DNA of 64,000 bases from Ignavibacteriales bacterium (GTDB taxonomy: Bacteria > Bacteroidota > Ignavibacteria > Ignavibacteriales > Melioribacteraceae), in NCBI GenBank assembly GCA_020635275.1, contig JACKAA010000001.1, forward strand, positions 850,424-914,423, read 5' to 3'. Below the pieces are notes generated by a model. The model had not been told where the DNA came from and searched no databases. It saw only the letters and a program-made list of their open reading frames with translations. Positions 55,833 to 64,000 of this stretch are shown here, one piece after another (the first letter of the stretch is position 1; each line of letters begins with the position of its first letter). The position numbers were made by a program, and so were the translations under genes.

Positions 55833-55848
55833 AGCAACAGATGTGCCA
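55833..55848 (-). promoter_or_regulatory. sigma54 promoter of the susC-susD operon
   Basis: On the minus strand TGGCAC-ATCTG-TTGCT, a perfect match to the -24/-12 consensus TGGCAC-N5-TTGCW. Transcription would start near 55822, about 65 nt before the susC start codon. Candidate activator site C lies 145 nt upstream. Confidence 0.82.
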
Positions 55849-55993
55849 AAAAACAATTTTTCTGAATTTAATTCAACTTATTGATTTTGCGCGAAAAAAG
55901 GATTTTTTTAATCATTAATTATAATAAAAATTAAAATATTAGCTGCCAACTGCAATAAAATTTTAATAGAGATGACATATTATTCATTGAAGC

Positions 55994-56005
55994 GTCATTT
56001 TTGTC
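55994..56005. promoter_or_regulatory. candidate activator-binding site C (GTCATTTTTGTC)
   Basis: The complement is GACAAAAATGAC, matching sites A and B. It sits between the divergent susC and GH2 genes, 145 nt upstream of the susC sigma54 promoter and 80 nt upstream of a GH2-facing element, so one site could serve both. Confidence 0.45.
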
Positions 56006-56085
56006 TTTTATCTATTTATTTAATAGTAATATTTTAATTTATTTTACTTTATATGCTAGTTTCAAAATTAAATTATATAATTGAC

Positions 56086-56101
56086 TGGTATAGAAGTTGT
56101 T
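56086..56101 (+). promoter_or_regulatory. weak sigma54-like promoter before GH2
   Basis: TGGTAT-AGAAG-TTGTT keeps the GG but has GT for GC at -12. It lies 34 nt before the ATG. Possible but below consensus. Confidence 0.3.
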
Positions 56102-56134
56102 ATTAATTTGATAAAGCTAAGATAGGAAGTCAAA

Positions 56135-59100
56135 ATGAAGAAATTAGTAATTGGTATTTTTTTATTTAGTACGCTTTTGTGTCAAGAATCAAATTATTGG
56201 GAAGATCATACAGTTTTTAATATTAACAAAGAAGACCCTCACTCCACACTTTTCCCATATTCAAATATCGAAAGTGCTATTATTGATAATAAAGAAAACT
56301 CACAAAATTTTATTTCTTTAAATGGAATTTGGAAATTTTTTTTTTCACATAATCCTTCAAAAAGACCAACAAATTTTTTTAGAGAAAATTTTGATTACTC
56401 TGGATGGGACAATATCAAAGTTCCAAGTAATTGGGAAGTAGAAGGTTATGATTATCCTATATATTTGGATGAAAAATATCCCTTTGAACCGAACTGGCCA
56501 AACGTTCCAAAAGATTATAATCCTGTCGGTTCATATATAAGAACAATAGATATACCATCGCATTGGCAAAATAGAGAAATTTTCATTCATTTTGGAGCTG
56601 TTAAATCTGCTTTGTTTCTTTGGGTAAATGGTAAAGAAGTTGGTTATTCACAAGGATCAAAAACACCTGCAGAATTTAACATTACTAAATATGTACATAG
56701 TGGTGAAAATAAGATTGCTTTGCAGATTTTTCGTTGGAGCGATGCAACATATTTAGAAAGCCAAGATATGCTTAGAATGTCAGGTATTGAGAGAGATGTT
56801 TATTTATTTTCTACTCCTAAAGTACATATTTTTGATTTTTATGCAAAACCAAAACTAGATGAAAATTACATAAATGGAATAATTGATTTAGAATTAGAAA
56901 TTAGAAGGTATTCTAATGTTGAAACACATAATGCTTCATTAGAAATAAAATTACTTGATGATCAGAATGATATGCAGCAAGTTTATTCTGAAAGTAAAGA
57001 TGTTAATATTTTAGATGGTATTAAGAAAATTACTTTTTCGAAGCAAATAAAAAATCCTTATCAATGGACAGCAGAAACTCCTAATCTTTACACTTTATTA
57101 ATGATTTTAAAAAACAACAATAATGATATTATTGAAGTAATTTCAGTTAAAATTGGATTTAGAAACGTTGAAATTAAGAATGGAAATCTTTTAGTAAATG
57201 GTAAATATATTTATATAAAAGGTGTGGATCGTCATGAAACGCATCCATTGACTGGACATGTTTTAACAAAAGAAACTATGTTAAAAGATATAGAACTTAT
57301 GAAAAAAAACAACATTAATTCTGTTCGTTCAAGCCATTATCCTAATAATCCAATATGGTATAATTTAACAGATAAATATGGTTTATATATAATCGATGAG
57401 GCCAATATTGAATCCCATCCATTAGCAAATAACGAAGATACACAAATAGGGAATACAGAAAGTTGGATTCCAGCTCATTTAGAAAGAACAAAACGAATGG
57501 TTGAAAGAGATAAAAATCATCCCTCAATAATTATATGGTCTTTAGGTAATGAGGCCGGTCACGGAAAAGTATTTGAAACAACTTATAATTGGATAAAAGA
57601 ACGAGATCAATCGAGACCTATTCAATATGAACCAGCTAAACTTGAATATTATACTGATATTTACTGTCCGATGTATCCTCCAATTGAAAAAATTGAAGAC
57701 TATGCCATCAACAATCCTGATAGACCATTAATAATGATTGAATATGCACATGCTATGGGTAATTCTGTTGGCAATCTGCAAGATTATTGGGATGTAATAG
57801 AAAAATATCCAGCTTTGCAGGGTGGCTTTATTTGGGATTGGGTTGATCAAGCATTAGAAAAAACAAATGAAAAAGGTATTAAGTTCTGGGCTTATGGTCA
57901 TGACTATCATCCAAATTTACCAACGGATGGAAATTTTCTAAATAATGGTCTGGTTGACCCTAATAGAAATCCTCATCCACATTTAAATGAAGTGAAAAAA
58001 GTTTATCAGCAAATAAAATTCAATGCTATTGATTTATCTAATGGAATATTTGAAATTCATAATAAATATGATTTTTTAACATTAGATGATTTTAATATTA
58101 CTTGGGAAATTACTGAAGATGGAAAAATGATTAATTCGGGTTCTTTAGGTAGTATTATTATTGAACCAGACAGTAAAAAAAATATTTATATAAAATATCC
58201 TAAATTAGATATCAATCCCGGGAGTGAATACTTTATCAAGTTAAACGCAATTACTAATAAAAGCTCTGAATTAATACCTATCGATTATGAACTAGCTTGG
58301 GATCAATTTAAATTACCTTTTAAAATAGAAGTAAAAAATAATAGCATAATAGATCTGGAGAATTTAAAAATTGAAATTCAAAGTGATTATATTATTTGTG
58401 AAGGCGATTCATTTCTGGTTAAGATTAATAAACAAACAGGTTATATTGATAAATATGAATATGCCAACGAAAATATTTTCCTTTTTGGACCAATACCAAA
58501 TTTTTGGAGAGCGCCGACTGATAATGATTTAGGAAATGGAATGCAGGATTGGGCACAAATATGGAAAAGTGCTGGCAAGTTAACAACGCTAAAAAAGATA
58601 GATGTTATTGAAGAGAATAAAAAATTTATTAAGATTTTATCATCATATAATATCAGTTCAATTAATGCTCAATATGAAATTGAATACATTATCTATGGAG
58701 ATGGAGCGATAAGGATTTCAAATAATATAGATTTTTCAAATTATAATCTTCCTAATTTACCCCGCTATGGAATGACTATGAGAATTCCTTTTGCATACAG
58801 CTATATGAAATGGTTTGGACGGGGACCGCATGAAACATACTGGGATAGAAAAAGTTCAGGTTTAATATCTGAATTCAAAGGAAAAGTATGGGATCAATTC
58901 CATGCATATCCACGTCCACAAGAAACTGGAAATAAAACGGATGTTAGATGGATTTCATTACTTGATGAGGATAATAGAGGAATCTTAGTAGTTGGAGATA
59001 GTTTACTTTCAGTTAGTGCTTGGATGTTTGATATTGAAGATATTGACTATTCCGTTTCAAATAAAGGGAAAGAATCTGCTTCTGGTTTAGTGCCATTATC

Positions 59101-59323
59101 AACAAAACATGGTGCAGATATTATACCTAGAGATTTTATTACGTTAAATATTGATCTTAAACAAATGGGTGTTGGTGGAGATACTTCTTGGGGAAGATTG
59201 GTGCATAGTGAATACACACTTCCTCCCAAATCTTATAAATATTCATATTTAATTTATCCGGTAAATAATATTAAAAACCTAGCTAAATTAGCTAATAAAT
59301 TGAAAGTTAGAACATTATACTAA
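56135..59323 (+). CDS. GH2-family beta-galactosidase (LacZ type), exported
   Basis: A 1062-aa enzyme with signal peptide (1-16) and the five-domain LacZ layout: jelly-roll sugar-binding domain, immunoglobulin-like domain, TIM barrel with acid/base E473 (WSLGNEAGHG) and nucleophile E536 (MIEYAHAMGNS), a second beta domain, and a C-terminal beta-galactosidase small chain domain (RAPTDNDLG, GRGPHETYWDR, VRWISL). It should release terminal beta-linked galactose from oligosaccharides in the periplasm. Divergent from susC, with AGGAAG before the ATG; a transporter remnant follows after 25 nt. Confidence 0.94.
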   Translation: MKKLVIGIFLFSTLLCQESNYWEDHTVFNINKEDPHSTLFPYSNIESAIIDNKENSQNFISLNGIWKFFFSHNPSKRPTNFFRENFDYSGWDNIKVPSNWEVEGYDYPIYLDEKYPFEPNWPNVPKDYNPVGSYIRTIDIPSHWQNREIFIHFGAVKSALFLWVNGKEVGYSQGSKTPAEFNITKYVHSGENKIALQIFRWSDATYLESQDMLRMSGIERDVYLFSTPKVHIFDFYAKPKLDENYINGIIDLELEIRRYSNVETHNASLEIKLLDDQNDMQQVYSESKDVNILDGIKKITFSKQIKNPYQWTAETPNLYTLLMILKNNNNDIIEVISVKIGFRNVEIKNGNLLVNGKYIYIKGVDRHETHPLTGHVLTKETMLKDIELMKKNNINSVRSSHYPNNPIWYNLTDKYGLYIIDEANIESHPLANNEDTQIGNTESWIPAHLERTKRMVERDKNHPSIIIWSLGNEAGHGKVFETTYNWIKERDQSRPIQYEPAKLEYYTDIYCPMYPPIEKIEDYAINNPDRPLIMIEYAHAMGNSVGNLQDYWDVIEKYPALQGGFIWDWVDQALEKTNEKGIKFWAYGHDYHPNLPTDGNFLNNGLVDPNRNPHPHLNEVKKVYQQIKFNAIDLSNGIFEIHNKYDFLTLDDFNITWEITEDGKMINSGSLGSIIIEPDSKKNIYIKYPKLDINPGSEYFIKLNAITNKSSELIPIDYELAWDQFKLPFKIEVKNNSIIDLENLKIEIQSDYIICEGDSFLVKINKQTGYIDKYEYANENIFLFGPIPNFWRAPTDNDLGNGMQDWAQIWKSAGKLTTLKKIDVIEENKKFIKILSSYNISSINAQYEIEYIIYGDGAIRISNNIDFSNYNLPNLPRYGMTMRIPFAYSYMKWFGRGPHETYWDRKSSGLISEFKGKVWDQFHAYPRPQETGNKTDVRWISLLDEDNRGILVVGDSLLSVSAWMFDIEDIDYSVSNKGKESASGLVPLSTKHGADIIPRDFITLNIDLKQMGVGGDTSWGRLVHSEYTLPPKSYKYSYLIYPVNNIKNLAKLANKLKVRTLY

Positions 59324-59348
59324 TCGTAAATTTCAATAAAGAATACAA

Positions 59349-59480
59349 ATGAATTTTTCATTAATTGATTATCTGATATTTACATTTTATATATTCAGTA
59401 TTATTTTTCTTGGTTTTTTCGTATCACGTGAGAAGAAAGGTTACTAAAAAAATCAGGTAACTTTTTATTAGGAGATCAAT
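59349..59480 (+). pseudogene. 5' fragment of an SSS-family sodium:solute symporter gene
   Basis: ATG 59349 opens a 32-codon frame reading MNFSLIDYLIFTFYIFSIIF..., then VSREKKGY and stop; a shift of frame continues with KKSGNFLLGDQL to 59480. Together these match the first helix and the following loop (REKKG...FLLG) of SSS symporters of the SGLT/sialic acid type. A one-base change breaks the frame and the rest of the gene is missing here. The matching 3' part begins at 63151, beyond the inserted gene. Confidence 0.75.
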
Positions 59481-59500
59481 TATGCTAAAAACTAAATTAT
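59478..59500 (+). repeat. left copy of a 23-bp direct repeat
   Basis: AATTATGCTAAAAACTAAAT (first 20 nt) covers the end of the symporter fragment and the first codons of the inserted gene. The right copy (63114-63136) matches at 21 of 23 positions. The pair brackets the inserted gene. Confidence 0.6.
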
Positions 59501-62500
59501 TTATTTTAATACTAATTTTTTATCAAGTTATTGTTTTCTCTCAGGGGAGACCATACGAAGGTCCGGAAGATCCAGCTGGTGATATTTCTGATATAAGAGC
59601 AGGATATATGAATGGTAATAGGGTTTACCTATATTTTGATAATACAACGCAATTGGCAAATTATCCAAGAAGACAAGATTCCAAATGGCCAAATAATTTT
59701 GAAGGAGTTACAATGCTGGATAATATATCCATAATTGTTGGGAGTGAAATTTATGTTAAACAAGACTCAATACCTGTGACAAATATTAATGATATTATTT
59801 ATTTGGGAAACTCGAATCTAATTGACACTATTTATTTTATTCAAGGTCATGGTTATTCAGCTTTTCAATCTGATAAAAACTATGATCAAACAGTGGAATG
59901 GGGTCTATATCCAGTCCCTGGTTATTGTAATCCGTCTCAGGATTACCCAGCTATGAGCAACAAACCAGATTCGTGGCCAATTGAAGGTTGGCCATCAAGA
60001 GGATTTGAAAGAAAGTGGCCCGGGGAATGGAATGGACGATTTGGAAGAAATATCAAGTATGCTGATTTAGAATCTTATTTTGTTGCAAATGATGCTCAAG
60101 ATTTAGAATCAATTATTCAAAGAAATAATCCTGAAGGTAAATTAATTGTTGAGGGTCCGAGATATTATCCTAGACCCGGAAAATATATTGGAGATATAAA
60201 TCCGGACGTTACAGTACAAAAAGGTTATCCATGGGGGGGTTTAGGCTTGCGGATTGAAGTTAGGGGATTTCAATGGAATAATCCGGAAGCAAAAGATATA
60301 ATTTTTTGGGAATACAATATTACAAACATATCTGATTATGATTTAATAAAGAGTGGTTTTGGCTATTATTTCGATCCAGCATTAGGGAATGAGCCATATG
60401 ACGATGAATATGGTTATTTTGATACTAAACTTGATTTAGCATATTGCTGGGATGCGGATGGAATAGGAGCAGGTTACTTGCCAACTGGTATTTTAGGAAT
60501 GGCTTTTCTAGAGAGTCCAGGTTTGGCTTATGATAATATAGATAATGATGACGATGGATTAACAGATGAAAAAAGAGATAATCAAGCCGGCAGAATAATA
60601 GGAGCCTATGACAATATAACTAACCTTTCAAAATTTTTGAATTTCTATAATTTGAATGAAGAAGATTTGAAAGAGCATTGGGAAGGAGATGAAGATCAAG
60701 ATTGGAATAATGGATTTGATGCAAATGGTAATGGTACATATGCATATAAAAACAGCGAAGGCTTATGGGTAGTAGAAGAAGGAGAGTATGCCGGAGATGA
60801 TGTAGGATTAGATGGAGTAGGCCCAGCAGATATAAATTATGATGGGCCAGATGAAGGTGAATGTAACCATCGACCTGATTTTTTAGAAGGTTATGGCTGT
60901 GAACCAAATTTTGCTGTAACTGATATTAGTGAATCAGATATGTTAGGTTTGACAATGTTTCATCAATTTCCTATTGAAGAAAGAGGAATGATGCAATATT
61001 TCCTAAACAATGATATTGGGATGTGGAATTTAATGAACTCTAATTTATTTACTGAATATTTAGGTGAACCTAAGTCTCTATTTTTTGCTTTTTCCTCTGC
61101 AACGTTTCCATTTTACAAAGGACGAACCGAAAGAATTTCTATTGGACTTTTACATTCTTATGATGATATATATGGAATTAGTAGTGATGGTCATGTGGCT
61201 CCAAACATGTTTAGAAATAAAAAAATTGCACAAATTATTTATGAAGCAGATTACCGATTTGCACAACCACCAATATTGCCGAAGTTGACAGCTACCGCGA
61301 CAGATGGGAAGGTAATATTAACATGGGATGATACTTCAGTAAAATCAACTAGAGAACCTCTTCTTGGAAATGTAAATGATTTTGAAGGCTATAAGTTATA
61401 TAGATCAACAGATAAGTATTTCCAAGATTCAGAAGTAATAACAGATAATAAAGGATCAAAAGCAAGTAAAAAGCCAATATTCCAATGTGATAAAGTAGAT
61501 GGAATAATGGGCAATGCAGATTATGGCGAAGTAGGCGGAGTAGAATATTATTTAGGAGATGACAGCGGAATAAGACATTACTTTATAGATGATCAAGTAG
61601 AGAACGGACGAACATATTATTATGCATTAGTTGCGTATGATTATGGAGCACCGGAAATAGGAGATGGATTGTCACCGACGGAGAATAATATAACACTAGA
61701 GTTAGATAGTTCAGAAGAAATAGTAAGGATGGGAAAAAATATAGCAATAGTAACCCCCAGACAAAAAGCTGCCGGGTTTGAAGATCCTAGTATAACATTA
61801 GATAATACAGAAACAATAGGAAATGCAAAAGTCCAGCCAATAATATTTGATTATAATGAGATAAAAGCCGGACATAAATATAAAGTAAAGTTTAGTGTGG
61901 ATACATTGGGTTACATTAAGAAGAATGCAAAAGATAGAAGTAAGATGGATTTGGTAATTGTTAATAATGGAATGAAAGTATATGATGAAACAGAAGAAAG
62001 TAGGTTAATATATTCAGAGAGTCCTCAGATATTTCCAATGCAGAATATATTAAAGCGGGATGATTTAACAACACTGTATTTATATGGACAAACAGTAGCA
62101 ATAAACACAAATTTTTATAGGGGAGAAGAGATATTTAGCAATAGTTTTGACGGTATTCAACTGAAGATGGAAAGGATGAATGGATATTTTCCATATGAGT
62201 TATCATTTAGGATGTCCGAGAGAGGAGTAAATCCTGAAGGAAGTGGGTGGTTGGTAGGAGATTCTGAGATAAATATAGAACCAAGTTTTTATGAGTATTA
62301 TGCATTTCCATATGAGTATCAAATAGTGTTTACAAATAACACATCAGCTTATACAAATAGATTAAACAGAAAAACCGGAATAAATAATATTGAAATGAGC
62401 GGCAGTGCAAATTACCTATTTGATAAATCCTTCTCATTTTATGTAACAAACCAAACAGCATTAGCGTTGACTGGAAAGTTGGATACTTTGGAGATGGTAG

Positions 62501-63093
62501 TAGAGGACTTAAATGGTAATGGCGAATATGATATGCTGGAAGATAAAGTATTGGTAGGACATGTAGCAATACAAACAATAGGGAGTCAGCAATTGATATC
62601 GTGGGGCGGAACAGTATTTGGGATGGATTTTAGAGGAGTAGGCAGTGAAAGTGAATTACCTAAAGCTGGAGATATCTATAAATATGATTTCAGCAGACCA
62701 TTTACAGCCAATGACAGTATAACGTTTACAGTAAATGGAGCAGTAAATGTAGATAAGAATAGTTTGAATGCAGATATGGATGAAATCAAAGTAGTTCCCA
62801 ATCCGTATGTTATGACAAACTCAATGGAACCGGCAGTAGCAAATAAGTTTTTGAATCAGAGAAGAAGGTTGATGTTTACTCATATACCGGCGGAGTGTAC
62901 AATAAGAATATATACATCAAGCGGAGTATTGGTAGATGAGATAAAAGTAGATAATGAACCAAGTGATGGCATAGTTCATTGGGATTTATTGAGTAAAGAG
63001 GATTTAGAGATAGCAGCAGGGATGTATATCTATCATATAAAATCAAAACAGACCGGCAAAGAGAAGATTGGTAAATTTGCAGTTATTAAATAA
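59482..63093 (+). CDS. large secreted protein with FnIII-like region and type IX-type C-terminal domain
   Basis: A 1203-aa exported protein (signal peptide 1-20). It has an N-terminal beta-rich region of unknown family, an acidic DNIDNDDDGLTDEKRD stretch like a thrombospondin type 3 calcium site (about 350-370), a fibronectin III-like segment (about 596-700: LTATATDGKVILTWDD, FEGYKLYRSTD), and from about residue 1102 a sorting-type domain (IKVVPNPYV, MYIYHIKSKQTGKEKIGKF). It is probably secreted by the type IX system. Codon use changes in blocks (gta/gga/ata-rich after 61290), suggesting a mosaic. It interrupts an SSS symporter gene. AGGAG before the ATG. Confidence 0.8.
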   Translation: MLKTKLFILILIFYQVIVFSQGRPYEGPEDPAGDISDIRAGYMNGNRVYLYFDNTTQLANYPRRQDSKWPNNFEGVTMLDNISIIVGSEIYVKQDSIPVTNINDIIYLGNSNLIDTIYFIQGHGYSAFQSDKNYDQTVEWGLYPVPGYCNPSQDYPAMSNKPDSWPIEGWPSRGFERKWPGEWNGRFGRNIKYADLESYFVANDAQDLESIIQRNNPEGKLIVEGPRYYPRPGKYIGDINPDVTVQKGYPWGGLGLRIEVRGFQWNNPEAKDIIFWEYNITNISDYDLIKSGFGYYFDPALGNEPYDDEYGYFDTKLDLAYCWDADGIGAGYLPTGILGMAFLESPGLAYDNIDNDDDGLTDEKRDNQAGRIIGAYDNITNLSKFLNFYNLNEEDLKEHWEGDEDQDWNNGFDANGNGTYAYKNSEGLWVVEEGEYAGDDVGLDGVGPADINYDGPDEGECNHRPDFLEGYGCEPNFAVTDISESDMLGLTMFHQFPIEERGMMQYFLNNDIGMWNLMNSNLFTEYLGEPKSLFFAFSSATFPFYKGRTERISIGLLHSYDDIYGISSDGHVAPNMFRNKKIAQIIYEADYRFAQPPILPKLTATATDGKVILTWDDTSVKSTREPLLGNVNDFEGYKLYRSTDKYFQDSEVITDNKGSKASKKPIFQCDKVDGIMGNADYGEVGGVEYYLGDDSGIRHYFIDDQVENGRTYYYALVAYDYGAPEIGDGLSPTENNITLELDSSEEIVRMGKNIAIVTPRQKAAGFEDPSITLDNTETIGNAKVQPIIFDYNEIKAGHKYKVKFSVDTLGYIKKNAKDRSKMDLVIVNNGMKVYDETEESRLIYSESPQIFPMQNILKRDDLTTLYLYGQTVAINTNFYRGEEIFSNSFDGIQLKMERMNGYFPYELSFRMSERGVNPEGSGWLVGDSEINIEPSFYEYYAFPYEYQIVFTNNTSAYTNRLNRKTGINNIEMSGSANYLFDKSFSFYVTNQTALALTGKLDTLEMVVEDLNGNGEYDMLEDKVLVGHVAIQTIGSQQLISWGGTVFGMDFRGVGSESELPKAGDIYKYDFSRPFTANDSITFTVNGAVNVDKNSLNADMDEIKVVPNPYVMTNSMEPAVANKFLNQRRRLMFTHIPAECTIRIYTSSGVLVDEIKVDNEPSDGIVHWDLLSKEDLEIAAGMYIYHIKSKQTGKEKIGKFAVIK

Positions 63094-63113
63094 TTATAAA
63101 GTTTCATTGAAAA

Positions 63114-63136
63114 AATTATGTTAAAAACTACATTAT
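63114..63136 (+). repeat. right copy of the 23-bp direct repeat
   Basis: AATTATGTTAAAAACTACAT (first 20 nt), 21 nt after the stop of the inserted gene. It also resembles that gene's start (Met-Leu-Lys-Thr) and then stops, so it could be the start of a lost second copy or a recombination footprint. Confidence 0.6.
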
Positions 63137-63150
63137 AAGTCGGGGCATAG

Positions 63151-63816
63151 TCATCATATACAAAATTAGACGGTTCTGTTAATTATGATAAAGCATATCC
63201 ATGGTTAATCGGTACATTTATTCCTAATGGATTTAAAGGATTTGTTGTAGCTGCATTAACGGCAGCAATTATTTCATCACTAGCTTCTATGATGAACTCG
63301 ATATCTACTATTTTTACCATGGATATTTATAAGCCATATTTTAATAAAAATTCATCAGAACAAAATTTAGTAAAAATTGGAAGAACAGCTGCTTTTGTTT
63401 CAATTATTATTGCTTTAGCTATTGCTCCAATACTTAAAACATTACCACAAGTTTTTCAATATATTCAGGAATATACTGGATTAGTCAGTCCAGGCATACT
63501 AGCAGTTGCTTTATTAGGATTATTTTGGAAAAAAGTAACAACGCATGGTGCAATTTGGGGAACAATATTATCTATTCCAATTGCGTTAATTTTGAAGTTA
63601 CCATCTTTGGAGTTGCCATTTTTAGATCAGATGATGTATACATGTCTCATAACTATTGTTATTATTGGTATGATTAGCTTAACAACCAACATTGAAGAGG
63701 ACGATCCAAAAGGGTTTAGTTTGACTGCAAAATTATTTAAAACAGACAAAGTATTTAATATAGCATCCTATATTGTCTGTTTGATACTTTCCATATTGTA
63801 TATTTTATTTTGGTAA
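63151..63816 (+). pseudogene. 3' fragment of an SSS-family sodium:solute symporter gene
   Basis: An open frame of 221 codons, preceded in frame by stops at 63148 and upstream, encodes the C-terminal half of an SSS symporter: AYPWLIGTFIPNGFKGFVVAALTAAIISSL then FTMDIYKPYF and GLVSPGILAVALLGLFWKK, with about five helices. Internal Met codons from 63289 could give a truncated product but without the first helices it cannot transport. The 5' fragment lies at 59349-59480. Roughly half of the original gene is missing between them. Substrate was probably a sugar such as galactose. Confidence 0.8.
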
Positions 63817-64000
63817 TAATTAGTTATTTCCTACATTCTAATTCATGCTACTTTATATATTGCATGCATTTTTTATAACCATTCTAATATAACTTTTTAA
63901 CTATAAATAATAAAATTATGTTATGATATATACGAGCTTTATAAATATGAGTCCGAAGCGACTTAAATCCCTTATCCTCTCATTATGAGAATTTTTTTTA
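63817..64000. other. AT-rich window end without a gene
   Basis: A short inverted run (CTCTCAT/ATGAGA near 63975-63990) followed by a T run could be a plus-strand terminator, but the stem is short and nearly loopless. Nothing else recognised. Confidence 0.3.

Larger units (their letters stand above)
55758..56134. other. 377-nt divergent regulatory region between susC and the GH2 gene
   Basis: Holds the susC sigma54 promoter, candidate activator site C and a weaker sigma54-like element facing the GH2 gene. No coding frame seen. Very AT-rich. Confidence 0.7.

Noticed and set aside
59349..63816. Assembly chimera as the sole reason for the split symporter
   Set aside because: The left fragment also has a frameshift and the right one several upstream stops, which fits decay; still, only long reads can exclude an artefact.

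Overview
The window is low-GC, densely coded DNA from a Bacteroidota/Ignavibacteria-like bacterium. The clues are a SusC/SusD pair, type IX secretion C-terminal sorting domains (with the YPNPFNP motif), many DUFs common in the FCB group, GAGG/AGGAG ribosome sites and frequent TTG starts. Placement in Ignavibacteriota is an inference from these traits. No rRNA, tRNA or CRISPR array was seen.

Left part (1-31.2 kb): mostly minus-strand housekeeping and accessory genes. They are an MFS exporter, DUF502 protein, M1 and M28 peptidases, DUF2461, an orphan PAS/GAF histidine kinase, DoxX, DUF6090, a Zn-phospholipase/S1-P1-like secreted protein, a PliI-like lipoprotein, DUF481, DUF4126, a serine hydrolase, SRPBCC, TrpB2-type tryptophan synthase, an esterase, MOSC, DinB, DUF2147, a metallophosphoesterase, DUF3667, an enoyl-CoA hydratase-like protein, HAD, SDR, class II aldolase, a PadR regulator with a palindromic operator, a SIR2-family protein and a YCF48-repeat secreted protein. 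Two dispersed palindromic repeats lie near 24-25 kb.

31.8-33.9 kb: a small phage- or plasmid-like island (two small ORFs, an ArdC-N-like protein, a Sak4/RecA-like ATPase and a YegP/DUF1508 protein), closed by a bidirectional terminator.

34.0-64 kb: a polysaccharide utilization locus (PUL). It begins with a cytoplasmic PAS histidine kinase and an NtrC-type sigma54 activator. An SDR-sulfatase-GH110-(alpha/alpha)6 glycosidase operon follows, then a GcvPA/GcvPB-like plus NhaC operon, a convergent SusC-SusD-GH31 unit, a LacZ-type GH2 gene, and an SSS-family transporter. The transporter gene is split by a 3.6-kb gene for a large secreted protein. Two near-perfect sigma54 -24/-12 promoters (before gcvPA and before susC) and a shared 12-bp motif GACAAAWATGWC in three intergenic regions suggest that the kinase/activator pair controls the whole locus. 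This is an unusual control scheme for a Sus-type locus. The enzyme set fits a sulfated galactan or another glycan ending in alpha-1,3-galactose.

The tetranucleotide CCGG is frequent in the left part and in the inserted 59.5-63.1 kb gene but scarce in the PUL. This supports lateral acquisition of the PUL, followed by insertion of a resident-type gene into its transporter. The GcvP-like pair differs from canonical glycine decarboxylase at several signature motifs and has no GcvH/T/L neighbours, so it is the best candidate here for an undescribed enzyme.
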